Shown piece after piece: positions 1 to 9,888 of a stretch of 64,000 bases of DNA. The stretch covers positions 62,001 to 126,000 of the forward strand of contig NZ_JBAWKA010000003.1 of NCBI RefSeq assembly GCF_043876815.1, given 5' to 3'. The translations under genes were made by a program, and so were the position numbers. Position 1 is the first letter of the stretch. Each line of letters begins with the position of its first letter. Source of the stretch: Gaetbulibacter_A sp043876815. GTDB lineage: Bacteria > Bacteroidota > Bacteroidia > Flavobacteriales > Flavobacteriaceae. The notes beneath the pieces were generated by a model. It made no database searches and had not been told where the DNA came from. It saw only the letters and a program-made list of their open reading frames with translations.

Positions 1-959
1 TCCCCCTCATAAAGTGCTTCAACCTCCTTTTCCATAGCCTTCGAAGGAACAGGCGTAACGATTCGTTTCGGGCTTTTAGGGGCTTTTAAATTCGAGGTAA
101 TATTTTCAAATAATTTTTTATTATCAAAAGAATTTGAAAGCATGTACGTTTTTCGGCGTAAAAATTCCGAGAAACCATCTATATCCGAAAACTCTTTTTG
201 GTCATCAATTGAAATTGGACGACCGATACGCACCTTGATCACGCGGTGTTTTTGGGTGAGGAGTTCTGAAGGTAATTTAGCCGTTCGGAAGATATCACTG
301 ATCTTGGAAAGCTTATAAAATAACCGACTGTTTTTAGCATGGAAATAAATGGGGACCACAGGAACTTCGGCCTTCTTAATAAGTTTAATGGCGGCCTCCT
401 CCCAGGGACGATCTACAACCAGTTTGCCATCGCGGTAGGTTGAAACTTCACCTGCAGGGAAAATACCTAGCGGTCGCCCTTCACGTAAGTGCATAATTGC
501 GCTTTTGAATCCAGAGATGCTGGACTTCACATCTTTCCGATCTTCAAAAGGATTTACCGGCATGATATACGGTACCAATGGCTCGATACGATGAAGTAAA
601 AAATTGGCAATGATCTTAAAATCATTACGTTTTTCCAACATTAATTTCAACAATAAAATACCATCAATTCCTCCCAAAGGATGGTTTGAAATGGTTATGT
701 AAGCACCGTCTTTCGGCAAACGTTTCAAATCCTCCTCCGGAATCTCAAAGCGAATTTCAAAATCGTCTAAAAGAGCATTTAAAAATTCTAGATCTTTCAG
801 ATGCTTGTTGCGATTATAAATTTTATTTAAAGTAGAAATCTTTAAAAGCTTCATGAGGAGCCACCCGATAAAAGTCCCTACAAAACCATACTTATCTAAT
901 TGTATGGCTTTAGCAACTTCTTTTGCACTAACCAGTCCGGTATCTTGTTGTTTGGTCAT
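1..959 (-). CDS. PlsC-like lysophospholipid acyltransferase (3' end outside window)
   Basis: The reading frame runs from an ATG at 959 leftward and is still open at the window edge, so the C-terminus is missing. The translated part carries the glycerolipid acyltransferase block NHPLGGID (HxxxxD-type catalytic motif, about residue 92) and a downstream FPAGEVST block, as in PlsC/hemolysin-like acyltransferases that transfer acyl chains to lysolipids at the inner membrane. In Bacteroidota many such proteins are about 600 residues, and some are OlsF-type ornithine-lipid synthases with a second GNAT domain; that half cannot be seen here. Aspartokinase and the GNAT gene lie upstream on the same strand, 23 nt away. 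The fold is clear; the substrate is not. Confidence 0.8.
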   Translation of the reverse strand, partial: MTKQQDTGLVSAKEVAKAIQLDKYGFVGTFIGWLLMKLLKISTLNKIYNRNKHLKDLEFLNALLDDFEIRFEIPEEDLKRLPKDGAYITISNHPLGGIDGILLLKLMLEKRNDFKIIANFLLHRIEPLVPYIMPVNPFEDRKDVKSSISGFKSAIMHLREGRPLGIFPAGEVSTYRDGKLVVDRPWEEAAIKLIKKAEVPVVPIYFHAKNSRLFYKLSKISDIFRTAKLPSELLTQKHRVIKVRIGRPISIDDQKEFSDIDGFSEFLRRKTYMLSNSFDNKKLFENITSNLKAPKSPKRIVTPVPSKAMEKEVEALYEG

Positions 960-982
960 GGGTGTAAATGTACTAAAATGTT

Positions 983-2248
983 TTATTTTGTAACCAATTG
1001 CATGGTCTCTGGAGTTAATTGTTTTAACAATAAGGTTTTACCTTTTTCAATATCACGAATGGTTTTATCTGTGTAATGCCTAATGGTATACAAGGAAACG
1101 TCTTCATAACTGGTTACCTTGAATTTGGCTTTTAACTCTTGAAGAAGATTCTCGAGGTTGTTGTAAAGGTCCTCGATACATACGGAAAAGCTGATAGCCG
1201 AGTTCTGTATGGCATCGACCTTCATTTTATGTTTATGTAATAAATTGAAAATATGGCTTATATTTTCTTCTACGATATAGGAAAAATCTAAAGAGGACAA
1301 CGATAGCAACACCTGGTTCCTTTTTACAATAAAACAGGGAGTTTGCGGACTTAATTTAGGGTCTTTGCTGATTTTGGTTCCCGGTAATTCGGGGTTTAAA
1401 AATGATTTTACAAACAAAGGGATTTCCTTGCGCTGCAAAGGTTGCAACGTTTTTGGATGAATTACTGTAGCACCGTAAAAAGCTAATTCGATGGCTTCCC
1501 GGTAGGAGATATGATTCAGTAACTGGGCATTTTCGAAATAGCGTGGATCGGCATTCAAAACCCCTTCAACATCTTTCCAGATCGTGACACTTTCCGCATT
1601 TAAAACATAGGCAAAAATAGCCGCTGTATAATCACTGCCCTCCCGGCCCAATGTTGTCGTAAAATTATTAGCATCACTACCTAAAAATCCTTGAGTAATG
1701 TTTAATATGTTTGGGTCTATTTCCTTTTTTATAGCCTTTTGAGTTTGATCCCAATCTACATGGGCACGCCTGTAATAACTGTCTGTTTTAATTAAAGGGC
1801 GCACATCCACCCAGGTATTTTTCAATCCCGTTTCGTTAAGATAAGCACTCACTATGGTGGTTGAAACCAATTCACCAAAGCCTACGACCTGATCGTAAAC
1901 AAAATTATAATCGGGCGATTTATTACTTTTTAGGAAAGCGGCTAATTCATTGAATAAATCATTTGTTTTTTTAAAGATCGGGTGTGGTTCAAGGGTGGCA
2001 GTATCGGGGTCGAATAACTCCAACATAATAGTGTTGTGAAATTTCTTGACTTCCTGTAAACTACTTTGGAGTGCGGGTTTGTTTTGAAAGTAGTTGTTTA
2101 CTACTTCTTCCATAGCATTGGTTGTTTTACCCATAGCAGAAACCACGATCAGGGTATTTTTAGAGTCGACCGTTTTTAAAACCCGAACTAAATTTATTAC
2201 ACCCTGGGCATCCTTAACAGAAGCACCACCAAATTTAAAGATCTGCAT
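983..2248 (-). CDS. aspartate kinase (monofunctional)
   Basis: Phosphorylates L-aspartate, the first step toward lysine, threonine, methionine and diaminopimelate. The N-terminus has the kinase signature KFGGASV (usually KFGGTSV). A GREGSDYTAA block around residue 205 corresponds to the family GRGGSD, and the segment WKDVEGVLNADPRYF is the usual Asp-kinase WTDVDG region. The C-terminal ~120 residues are compatible with ACT-type regulatory domains. At 421 residues it lacks the homoserine dehydrogenase half of bifunctional ThrA. Its ATG shares one base with the stop of the upstream GNAT gene, implying translational coupling. The G-to-E change in the GRGGSD block is visible, but its effect is unknown. 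Confidence 0.92.
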   Translation of the reverse strand: MQIFKFGGASVKDAQGVINLVRVLKTVDSKNTLIVVSAMGKTTNAMEEVVNNYFQNKPALQSSLQEVKKFHNTIMLELFDPDTATLEPHPIFKKTNDLFNELAAFLKSNKSPDYNFVYDQVVGFGELVSTTIVSAYLNETGLKNTWVDVRPLIKTDSYYRRAHVDWDQTQKAIKKEIDPNILNITQGFLGSDANNFTTTLGREGSDYTAAIFAYVLNAESVTIWKDVEGVLNADPRYFENAQLLNHISYREAIELAFYGATVIHPKTLQPLQRKEIPLFVKSFLNPELPGTKISKDPKLSPQTPCFIVKRNQVLLSLSSLDFSYIVEENISHIFNLLHKHKMKVDAIQNSAISFSVCIEDLYNNLENLLQELKAKFKVTSYEDVSLYTIRHYTDKTIRDIEKGKTLLLKQLTPETMQLVTK

Positions 2249-2727
2249 TATTTTTTCGACATATAGTTTTTAATTCCTTGTTCATCCAGATGCACCACGT
2301 TCCAATCTCTTTTAACATCGGCACCTTTATTTTCATAGAAATCGATGGCCGGAGTATTCCAATCGAGGACTTCCCAATTAATACGTTTAACCCCCAACTG
2401 ATGGCCGTACTGAATAACGGTGTCCAGGAGCGCCGTGCCTAACCCATGACCACGAGCCTTTTCACTCACGATCAGATCCTCCAAGTGTAGTGTTTTACCC
2501 TTCCAGGTAGAATACCTAAAATATACGAGTGCAATGGCCTTTATAGATTGGTTTACTTCTGCAACAAAACATTTAAATTGTGGATTTGGGCCAAATCCAT
2601 CCTTTTCAAGATCTTTAACGGTAACTTCAACAGCATCGGGTTCTTTTTCAAAAACGGCCAGTTCTTGAATTAGTGCCAATACAGCCGGCATATCTGATTT
2701 TTCCGCTTTTCTGATATGATAGGTCAT
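2248..2727 (-). CDS. GNAT-family N-acetyltransferase, SSAT/thialysine-like
   Basis: A 159-residue single-domain GNAT protein. The acetyl-CoA binding motif A is visible as LIVSEKARGHGLGTALL (R/Q-x-x-G-x-G/A type). The C-terminal motif NTPAIDFYENKGAD is typical of the spermidine/spermine N1-acetyltransferase and thialysine acetyltransferase subgroup, as is the FEKEPDAVEVT segment near residue 28. It probably acetylates a small amine in the cytoplasm. Its stop codon overlaps the start of aspartokinase by one base, so the two are cotranscribed and coupled. Exact substrate not determinable. Confidence 0.88.
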   Translation of the reverse strand: MTYHIRKAEKSDMPAVLALIQELAVFEKEPDAVEVTVKDLEKDGFGPNPQFKCFVAEVNQSIKAIALVYFRYSTWKGKTLHLEDLIVSEKARGHGLGTALLDTVIQYGHQLGVKRINWEVLDWNTPAIDFYENKGADVKRDWNVVHLDEQGIKNYMSKK

Positions 2728-2784
2728 GAAACTATTTTATGATTTCAAATATAGGTCAATCTAAAATCTTTTTAGCATCATTTA

Positions 2785-2806
2785 TTAACGAAAACGTTGT
2801 CGTTAA
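2785..2806. promoter_or_regulatory. 22-bp near-perfect palindrome overlapping fbp -33 region
   Basis: Left half TTAACGAAAAC and right half GTTGTCGTTAA match in 10 of 11 positions about a central CG. The palindrome covers the TTG at 2797-2799, which is followed 18 bp later by a TAGATATTTG -7-like element (2818-2827) ahead of fbp. It lies in the divergent space between the GNAT and fbp genes. A symmetric operator with a central CG resembles LacI-type sites. The regulator is unknown. Confidence 0.5.
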
Positions 2807-2847
2807 TTAAAAAATAATAGATATTTGCAGCACCAAACTACAATCTC

Positions 2848-3855
2848 ATGACGCGTAAAAAGCAAACCCTGGGTGAATTTATTATAGAACATCAGGCCTC
2901 CTTCAAATATTCTTCGGGAGAATTATCAAGTTTAATAAATTCTATTCGATTAGCAGCCAAAGTGGTGAACCACGAGGTAAATAAGGCCGGTTTGGTAGAT
3001 ATTATAGGGCAATCCGGAGACACCAATATTCAAGGCGAGGACCAGCAGAAACTGGACGTTTACGCCAATACAAAGTTTATTCAAACGATGACCAATAGGA
3101 ATATTGTTTGTGGTATTGCTAGTGAAGAAGAGGACGATTTCATTTCAATCAATAGTCAGGATGAAAATCATCAAAATAAATATGTGGTTCTAATTGATCC
3201 TTTAGATGGATCAACCAATATCGATGTAAATGTATCGGTAGGAACTATTTTTTCAATTTATCGACGGGTAACACCACAAGGAACTCCGGTAACCATTGAA
3301 GATTTTTTACAAAAAGGAAATCAGCAGGTCGCCGCAGGTTATATTGTTTACGGCACGTCGACCATGTTGGTATATACCACCGGTGATGGTGTGAACGGCT
3401 TTACTTTGAACCCGGCAATAGGGTCATTTTATCTCTCGCATCCTGATATGGAATTTCCAGAAGATGGCAATATTTATTCTGTTAATGAAGGAAATTATCT
3501 TGATTTCCCGCAGGGGATAAAAAAGTATATCAAATACTGCCAAATGGAAGAAGGAGACAGACCATATACCTCAAGATACATTGGTTCACTAGTGTCAGAT
3601 TTTCATCGTAACATGATCAAAGGGGGCATTTATTTGTACCCAAAAAGCACGAAAAACCCAAACGGGAAATTACGTTTATTATATGAATGTAATCCTATCG
3701 CATTTTTAGCTGAACAAGCTAAAGGTAAAGCGAGTGATGGGTTTACGCGAATCATGGATATTCAACCAATGGAATTACACCAGCGTGTACCTTTTATTTG
3801 CGGTAGTAGAAATATGGTGGAAAAGGCCGAAGAATTTATGCGTGAAAATCAATAA
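2848..3855 (+). CDS. fbp: class I fructose-1,6-bisphosphatase
   Basis: Hydrolyses fructose 1,6-bisphosphate to fructose 6-phosphate, the committed gluconeogenic step, in the cytoplasm. The metal-binding motif DPLDGSTNIDVNVSVGTIF is intact around residue 127, preceded by the acidic SEEEDD metal-site loop. The substrate-binding region (YTSRYIGSLVSDFHRN) and the conserved GGIYLYP segment follow. At 335 residues it matches the E. coli-type enzyme length. The gene stands alone, divergent from the aspartokinase operon and convergent with gltD, with a shared hairpin after its stop. A palindrome over the probable -33 element suggests repressor control. Confidence 0.96.
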   Translation: MTRKKQTLGEFIIEHQASFKYSSGELSSLINSIRLAAKVVNHEVNKAGLVDIIGQSGDTNIQGEDQQKLDVYANTKFIQTMTNRNIVCGIASEEEDDFISINSQDENHQNKYVVLIDPLDGSTNIDVNVSVGTIFSIYRRVTPQGTPVTIEDFLQKGNQQVAAGYIVYGTSTMLVYTTGDGVNGFTLNPAIGSFYLSHPDMEFPEDGNIYSVNEGNYLDFPQGIKKYIKYCQMEEGDRPYTSRYIGSLVSDFHRNMIKGGIYLYPKSTKNPNGKLRLLYECNPIAFLAEQAKGKASDGFTRIMDIQPMELHQRVPFICGSRNMVEKAEEFMRENQ

Positions 3856-3881
3856 AAAAAGCGGTCCTGAAAGAACCGCTT
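3852..3881 (-). terminator. intrinsic terminator of gltBD (minus strand)
   Basis: Stem AAGCGGT / ACCGCTT (arms 3859-3865 and 3875-3881) with a 9-nt loop. Read leftward it is followed by a run of seven T, so it ends the gltBD transcript. Its A-tract overlaps the end of fbp. Confidence 0.8.
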
Positions 3882-3905
3882 CGATATTGAAATTACATGT
3901 TATAT

Positions 3906-5369
3906 TTACAGAGATACAAGATCACCTGTAATATCTTTGGACGGTAGATCTGATTTACCCATCAAAAAGATATCGACTTGTCTAGCAGCTTCGCGACCTT
4001 CAGAAATAGCCCAAACAATTAAAGATTGCCCGCGGCGCATATCTCCGGCTGTAAAAATATTCGGGATATTGGTTTGATATTTTCCATAGGCAGCTTTGTA
4101 GTTTGAACGGTCGTCAGTTGCGATACCAAGTTTGTCGGCTAAAGTATGCTCAGGACCTGTAAACCCTAAGGCTAATAAAGCCAATTCACAAGGCCAGATT
4201 TTTTCAGTACCCGAAATCTCAAGGAGCTGTGGACGGCCACCCGGAACTGTTTTCCATTCCACATTTACCGTTTTTAAGGCTGTTAATTTCCCTTTGTCGT
4301 CGGTAATAAATTCTTTGGTATTGATCAGCCAGTTACGTTCAACGCCTTCCTCATGCGAGGACGATGTTTTTAATTGTAATGGCCAGTACGGCCAAGGCGT
4401 TGCAGGAGAACGATGTCCGGGAGGCTTAGGCATGATTTCGAAATTCACTACTGATTTAGCACCTTGACGATTTGATGTTCCTATGCAATCCGAACCAGTA
4501 TCACCACCACCAATAACGATAACATTTTTACCGGTAGCCTTAATCTGATTCTCAACCTTTTTACCAAATAGAACTTTGGTTTGCTGGGTAAGGAAATCCA
4601 TAGCCTGAACCACACCATCGGCGTCAATACCGGGTGTTGGCAAACTACGACGTTCCGTAGCTCCACCACAAAGCACTATGGCATCAAAGCCCTTTAGTTT
4701 TTCAACATCATAATTAACACCAACATTCACGTTGGTCTTGAATTTGATGCCTTCAGCTTGAAGAATTTCAAGTCGGCGATCGATAATCTCTTTTTCCATT
4801 TTAAAATTAGGAATTCCGTATCGCAAAAGGCCACCGATCTCATCATCACGCTCGAAAACGGTTACATTATGTCCCGCTCGGTTAAGTTGTTGAGCAGCGG
4901 CTAATCCAGCTGGCCCGGATCCTACCACCGCAACAGTTTTATCGGTGCGCTCTTTTGGAGGTTGCGGTTTGATCCACCCTTCTTTAAAAGCACGTTCTAC
5001 AATATTTTTTTCGATATTTTCTATAGAAACAGGATCTTCAATAATACCTAATACGCAAGATTGTTCACAAGGTGCCGGGCATAAACGTCCCGTAAATTCA
5101 GGGAAATTATTGGTTGAATGTAATATCCACGAGGCCTTTTGCCATTCACCTTGATGCACCATATGATTAAAATCTGGTATCAAATTTCCAAGCGGACAAC
5201 CGCTATGGCAAAATGGAATACCGCAATCCATGCAGCGTGACCCCTGTTTTTTGATCTCTTCTTCCTTTAGCGGAACCGTAAACTCTTTATAATGCTTTAC
5301 CCGATCTTCGACCGGAGTATAGTGCTCATCTTCTCTTTCAAATTCTTTAAAACCAGTTACTTTTCCCAT
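3906..5369 (-). CDS. gltD: glutamate synthase (NADPH) small subunit
   Basis: The beta subunit of NADPH-GOGAT oxidises NADPH and feeds electrons through FAD and iron-sulfur clusters to GltB. The N-terminal cluster-binding cysteines are visible (CMDCGIPFCHSGCP, then CPAPCEQSC). They are followed by a FAD-binding GSGPAGLAAAQQL near residue 150 and an NADPH-binding VIGGGDTGSDCIG near residue 286. The C-terminal FTAGDMRRGQSLIVWAISEG block is the usual FAD end motif. At 487 residues it is full length. It starts 4 nt after gltB on the same strand, with a terminator after its stop, so gltBD is a two-gene operon. Confidence 0.97.
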   Translation of the reverse strand: MGKVTGFKEFEREDEHYTPVEDRVKHYKEFTVPLKEEEIKKQGSRCMDCGIPFCHSGCPLGNLIPDFNHMVHQGEWQKASWILHSTNNFPEFTGRLCPAPCEQSCVLGIIEDPVSIENIEKNIVERAFKEGWIKPQPPKERTDKTVAVVGSGPAGLAAAQQLNRAGHNVTVFERDDEIGGLLRYGIPNFKMEKEIIDRRLEILQAEGIKFKTNVNVGVNYDVEKLKGFDAIVLCGGATERRSLPTPGIDADGVVQAMDFLTQQTKVLFGKKVENQIKATGKNVIVIGGGDTGSDCIGTSNRQGAKSVVNFEIMPKPPGHRSPATPWPYWPLQLKTSSSHEEGVERNWLINTKEFITDDKGKLTALKTVNVEWKTVPGGRPQLLEISGTEKIWPCELALLALGFTGPEHTLADKLGIATDDRSNYKAAYGKYQTNIPNIFTAGDMRRGQSLIVWAISEGREAARQVDIFLMGKSDLPSKDITGDLVSL

Positions 5370-5373
5370 TTTC

Positions 5374-8300
5374 TTATGCAGTTGTTAATTCTTCTACCAT
5401 TGGTTCTTCATTCTCAATACGCTCTAATGCACGCTTGTATTCTGTAGGCATTACTTTCACAAAGTTTTTTAAACTCGTATCCCATTCCGATAATAAGCGG
5501 GTAGCTAAAGAACTGTTGGTAAATAATTTATGATTTTCAATAAGTGCTTTTAATTCGTTAGCATCTTCTGTAGTAATAGTTTCAAATTCGATGCTTTCCA
5601 TATTGCACAATCCATTTACAAATTTATTATTAGGATCGTAAACATAGGCAATGCCACCACTCATACCGGCTGCAAAATTACGTCCGGTTTTACCCAGTAC
5701 CACAATACGTCCTCCGGTCATATACTCGCAGCAGTGATCACCCACGCCTTCTACAACGGCGCGTGCTCCGGAATTTCGGACAGCGAAACGCTCTCCTGCA
5801 ATACCATTAATATAAGCTTCGCCTTGTACAGCTCCGAACAAGCATACATTGCCAACAATAATATTTTCTTCGGCAATAAACGTAGCAGCTTCAGGTTTCT
5901 TCACGATAATCTTAGCACCGGATAAGCCTTTACCTAAATAATCATTGGTATTTCCTGAAAGTGTAAAACTTAAACCGTGTGCTCCAAAAGCTCCGAAACT
6001 CTGCCCTGCAGATCCTTTGAAATTCAAATTCAAGGTATCTTCAGGTAATCCTAAGTGTCCATAGATCTTGGAAATTTCGTTACTAACAATAGCTCCGACG
6101 GTACGATTCACATTCCGGATTGGATATTCCAATGTCATTTTTTCTTTTCGATAAAGTGCGCGGTGCGAATCTTTCAAAATGGTAAAATCTAAAACATTTT
6201 CAAGATTGTGCTCCTGTGCTTCAGTATTTCGAACCGTCATTTGATTGTAAGCTGCCGGGCGATGCAAAATTGCTGATAGGTCCAGACCTTTGGCCTTATA
6301 GTGTTTGATCGCTTTGTTAGCATTAATTTTATGAGTTTGCCCCACCATTTCAGCCAATGTTCTAAATCCAAGCTGAGCCATGATAGCACGCAATTCTTCT
6401 GCGATATAGTAGAAGAAATTAATGACGTGTTCCGGTGTTCCTTTGAAATTTTTACGTAACTCCTTATCCTGAGTTGCGATACCTACAGGACAGGTATTTA
6501 AATGGCATTTTCGCATCATGATACAGCCTGAGGCCACGAGCGGTGCGGTAGCAAAACCAAATTCTTCAGCTCCTAACAAGGCAGCAATTGCAACATCGCG
6601 TCCTGTTTTTAACTGACCATCACACTCTACTACAATACGGCTTCTCAAATTATTTAATACCAGCGTTTGCTGAGCTTCTGATAAACCGAGTTCCCAAGGG
6701 AGACCAGCGTGTTTCAATGAAGTTAATGGGGAGGCTCCCGTTCCACCGTCGTAACCAGAGATCAAAACCACATCGGCTTTGGCTTTGGCCACACCGGCAG
6801 CAATGGTTCCTACGCCAACTTCTGATACCAGTTTAACATTGATACGGGCATCCCTATTAGCATTCTTTAGGTCGAAAATAAGCTGCGCTAAATCTTCAAT
6901 AGAATAAATGTCGTGATGCGGTGGTGGTGAAATCAGGCCAACGAAAGGCGTGGAATTTCTTGCCGCAGCGATCCAAGGCAGTACTTTTTCACCAGGTAAC
7001 TGACCACCTTCACCGGGCTTGGCTCCTTGTGCCATTTTTATTTGTATCTCTCGCGCATTCGTTAGATAATGTGAGGTTACGCCAAAACGACCTGAAGCTA
7101 CCTGCTTTATGGCAGAGTTTCGGCTGTCTCCATTCATATCAGGATGGAAGCGTTTACGATCCTCACCACCTTCTCCGGAATTCGATTTCCCTCCAATACG
7201 GTTCATGGCGATAGCCAGATTTTCATGGGCTTCGCGTGAAATGGAACCATAAGACATCGCACCCGTTTTAAAACGTTTAACAATGTCAGTCCAGGGTTCT
7301 ACCTGTTCGATCGGAATTGGATCCAAATTATCAAATTCGAAAAGACCACGAATGGTCATTAAGTTTTCAGACTGTTCATTGATAGCTTTCGAATACACAT
7401 CATAGCTTGCCTGATCGCTAAGACGAACAGCTTGCTGTAATTTAGCTATCGTTGTAGGGTTGAACATATGGCGTTCGCCATTACGTCTCCAACGGTAATC
7501 ACCGCCAATATTCAAGCCTAAACGCTTGTCAATATTATGATCAGGATACGCGTATTTGTAGCGTTCGGTGATCTCTTTTTCAATTTCATATAATCCAATA
7601 CCTTCAATACGTGAGGCCGTATAAGGGAAGTACTTTTCAACAAATTGCGAGTTAAAACCAACGATCTCAAAGATCTGAGAACCACGATACGAGTGTAATG
7701 TAGAGATCCCGATCTTATTCATGATTTTAAGGAGTCCTTTTCCAATAGCTTTATTGAAGTTATCGACAGCCTGTTGCTCGTCCATATCTTTAATAAACCC
7801 TTCCTTCACTTGCATTCTTATAATTTCGTTTACCATATAAGGGTTGATGGCGCTGGCACCATAACCAAATAGAGTGGCAAAATGATGTGGTTCACGAGGT
7901 TCTGCCGATTCGATAATAATATCAAAATAGGAACGCTTGCGCAATCGGTTCATTTGATGGTTAACGTACGAACAAGCCAATAGCGCCGGAATAGGAGCAA
8001 ACTCCTTATTAACGCCACGGTCTGATAAAATAATGATGTTCGTTTTTCGAGCTAAGGCATTTTCAACTTGCCTTATAATATCTTCAAGAGCATCTTCCAG
8101 ACCATTTAATCCATTAGCTTTTTTGTACAGAATTTCTATGGTTTCAGCTTTAAAAGCATCTATATCAATGGTTCTGATTTTTTCCAGATCGGCATTGGAT
8201 ATTACGGGATTCTGGATCCGTAATTTTCGACATTGCCTGTCGGTAATACTGAATATATTGCGGTCCTTACCTAGATTTAAGCTAATATCAGTTACAATTT

Positions 8301-9888
8301 CTTCTCGTATTCCGTCCAATGGTGGATTAGTAACCTGAGCGAAAAGTTGTTTAAAATAATTGGATATGATCTGTGGTTTATCCGATAATACAGCTAAAGG
8401 TGTATCGGTACCCATCGACCCTAATGCCTCTTTGCCTTTTACAGCCATAGGCGTAATCACTTCTTGAATATCTTCAAAAGTATAATTGAATAGCCGCTGA
8501 CGTGTTTTAATGTCAATGGTTTCAATAGGGCAGGTGGTATTGGTATAAGGTACTTCTTTTAAATGCAAACGCGTATTATCCAACCATTTTTTATAAGGTC
8601 GTTCAGAAACGATCTTTTCCTTAATCTCTTCGTCTTCAATGATGCGTCCTTCATTCATGTCTACAAGGAACATTTTACCAGGTTCCAATCGGCCATGTTT
8701 TTCAATATCCTCGGGCTTTAGATCAACGACACCAATCTCGGAAGACATAATAATCTTTCCACTTTTCGTTACAGTGTATCGTGATGGTCTTAACCCGTTT
8801 CTATCCAGTAGTGCACCTATGTAATCGCCATCAGTAAACGGTATGGACGCCGGGCCATCCCAAGGCTCCATAATACAGGCGTTATATTCGTAAAAAGCCT
8901 TTCGCTCTTCCGACATTGTTTGATGTTTTTCCCAGGCTTCCGGAATCATCATCATCATGATCTCAGGCAATGAACGTCCGGTGTGTAATAATAATTCAAC
9001 CACCATATCCATAGAAGCAGAATCTGATTTCCCAGGTAAAATAATAGGGAATAATTTTTCGATCTGTGGACCGAAAACATCACTTTTCATGATCTCTTCT
9101 CGCACGCGCATTCGACTCACGTTCCCACGTAGTGTATTGATCTCACCATTTTGGCACATGTAGCGAAATGGTTGTGCCAGTTCCCAGGTTGGCATCGTAT
9201 TGGTAGAAAAACGTTGATGCACTAAGGCCAAACGTGTTACCAGGTCTATTTCTTGTAAATCGGTATAATATGGACCAATATCTTCCGGCATAATAATACC
9301 CTTATATATTAAGGTCGTAGTTGATAAGGATGGTACATAAAAATAACCACTCTCTGAAATTTTAGAATTTCGAATGGTATGTTCAGTTATTTTTCGAGCT
9401 GCGTAGAGTTTTGCTTTAAACGTGGCTTCATCCAGATCATCAGATTTCCCTATAAAAAGTTGCTCAATAGTTGGCTCACTGGCTAAAGCGATCTCTCCCA
9501 ACTGAGATGAATCCACAGGGACTTTTCGCCACCCTAAAACGGTGAGGCCTTGCACAACCACTTCTTTTTCAAAAACGGTTTTACAAAAGCTATATTGATT
9601 GGGGGTTTTAGGTAAAAAAACCATACCCACAGCATACTCTCTAGGAGCGGGTAAATTAAAGTCACATACACGTACAAAATAGTCGTGTGGAATATCAATC
9701 AATAAACCTGCGCCATCACCTGTTTTTCCATCGGCACTTACGCCTCCGCGGTGTTCTAGTTTTACCAGTATTTCTAGGGCATCATGAATGATTTGATTCG
9801 ATTTTTCTCCCTTGAGGTTACAAATAAAACCTGCGCCACAATTTTCATGTTCAAATTCAGGTAAATACAGTCCTTGTTTCTTCAGCAT
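5374..9888 (-). CDS. gltB: glutamate synthase (NADPH) large subunit
   Basis: The alpha subunit transfers the amide nitrogen of glutamine to 2-oxoglutarate. I use the ATG at 9888 (MLKKQGLYLP...); a TTG three codons upstream is possible but less likely. A short propeptide precedes the Ntn-hydrolase nucleophile Cys of the ENCGAGFI motif, giving the class II glutaminase domain (to about residue 430). The central domain, the FMN-binding synthase domain with CIMMRKCHLNTCPVGIATQ (3Fe-4S cysteines) and the C-terminal GXGXG beta-helix follow. Total about 1504 residues, normal for the family. A promoter TTG-N19-TATCTTTA can be read upstream. Probably regulated by nitrogen status, given the neighbouring amt/P-II cluster. 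Confidence 0.97.
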   Translation of the reverse strand: MLKKQGLYLPEFEHENCGAGFICNLKGEKSNQIIHDALEILVKLEHRGGVSADGKTGDGAGLLIDIPHDYFVRVCDFNLPAPREYAVGMVFLPKTPNQYSFCKTVFEKEVVVQGLTVLGWRKVPVDSSQLGEIALASEPTIEQLFIGKSDDLDEATFKAKLYAARKITEHTIRNSKISESGYFYVPSLSTTTLIYKGIIMPEDIGPYYTDLQEIDLVTRLALVHQRFSTNTMPTWELAQPFRYMCQNGEINTLRGNVSRMRVREEIMKSDVFGPQIEKLFPIILPGKSDSASMDMVVELLLHTGRSLPEIMMMMIPEAWEKHQTMSEERKAFYEYNACIMEPWDGPASIPFTDGDYIGALLDRNGLRPSRYTVTKSGKIIMSSEIGVVDLKPEDIEKHGRLEPGKMFLVDMNEGRIIEDEEIKEKIVSERPYKKWLDNTRLHLKEVPYTNTTCPIETIDIKTRQRLFNYTFEDIQEVITPMAVKGKEALGSMGTDTPLAVLSDKPQIISNYFKQLFAQVTNPPLDGIREEIVTDISLNLGKDRNIFSITDRQCRKLRIQNPVISNADLEKIRTIDIDAFKAETIEILYKKANGLNGLEDALEDIIRQVENALARKTNIIILSDRGVNKEFAPIPALLACSYVNHQMNRLRKRSYFDIIIESAEPREPHHFATLFGYGASAINPYMVNEIIRMQVKEGFIKDMDEQQAVDNFNKAIGKGLLKIMNKIGISTLHSYRGSQIFEIVGFNSQFVEKYFPYTASRIEGIGLYEIEKEITERYKYAYPDHNIDKRLGLNIGGDYRWRRNGERHMFNPTTIAKLQQAVRLSDQASYDVYSKAINEQSENLMTIRGLFEFDNLDPIPIEQVEPWTDIVKRFKTGAMSYGSISREAHENLAIAMNRIGGKSNSGEGGEDRKRFHPDMNGDSRNSAIKQVASGRFGVTSHYLTNAREIQIKMAQGAKPGEGGQLPGEKVLPWIAAARNSTPFVGLISPPPHHDIYSIEDLAQLIFDLKNANRDARINVKLVSEVGVGTIAAGVAKAKADVVLISGYDGGTGASPLTSLKHAGLPWELGLSEAQQTLVLNNLRSRIVVECDGQLKTGRDVAIAALLGAEEFGFATAPLVASGCIMMRKCHLNTCPVGIATQDKELRKNFKGTPEHVINFFYYIAEELRAIMAQLGFRTLAEMVGQTHKINANKAIKHYKAKGLDLSAILHRPAAYNQMTVRNTEAQEHNLENVLDFTILKDSHRALYRKEKMTLEYPIRNVNRTVGAIVSNEISKIYGHLGLPEDTLNLNFKGSAGQSFGAFGAHGLSFTLSGNTNDYLGKGLSGAKIIVKKPEAATFIAEENIIVGNVCLFGAVQGEAYINGIAGERFAVRNSGARAVVEGVGDHCCEYMTGGRIVVLGKTGRNFAAGMSGGIAYVYDPNNKFVNGLCNMESIEFETITTEDANELKALIENHKLFTNSSLATRLLSEWDTSLKNFVKVMPTEYKRALERIENEEPMVEELTTA

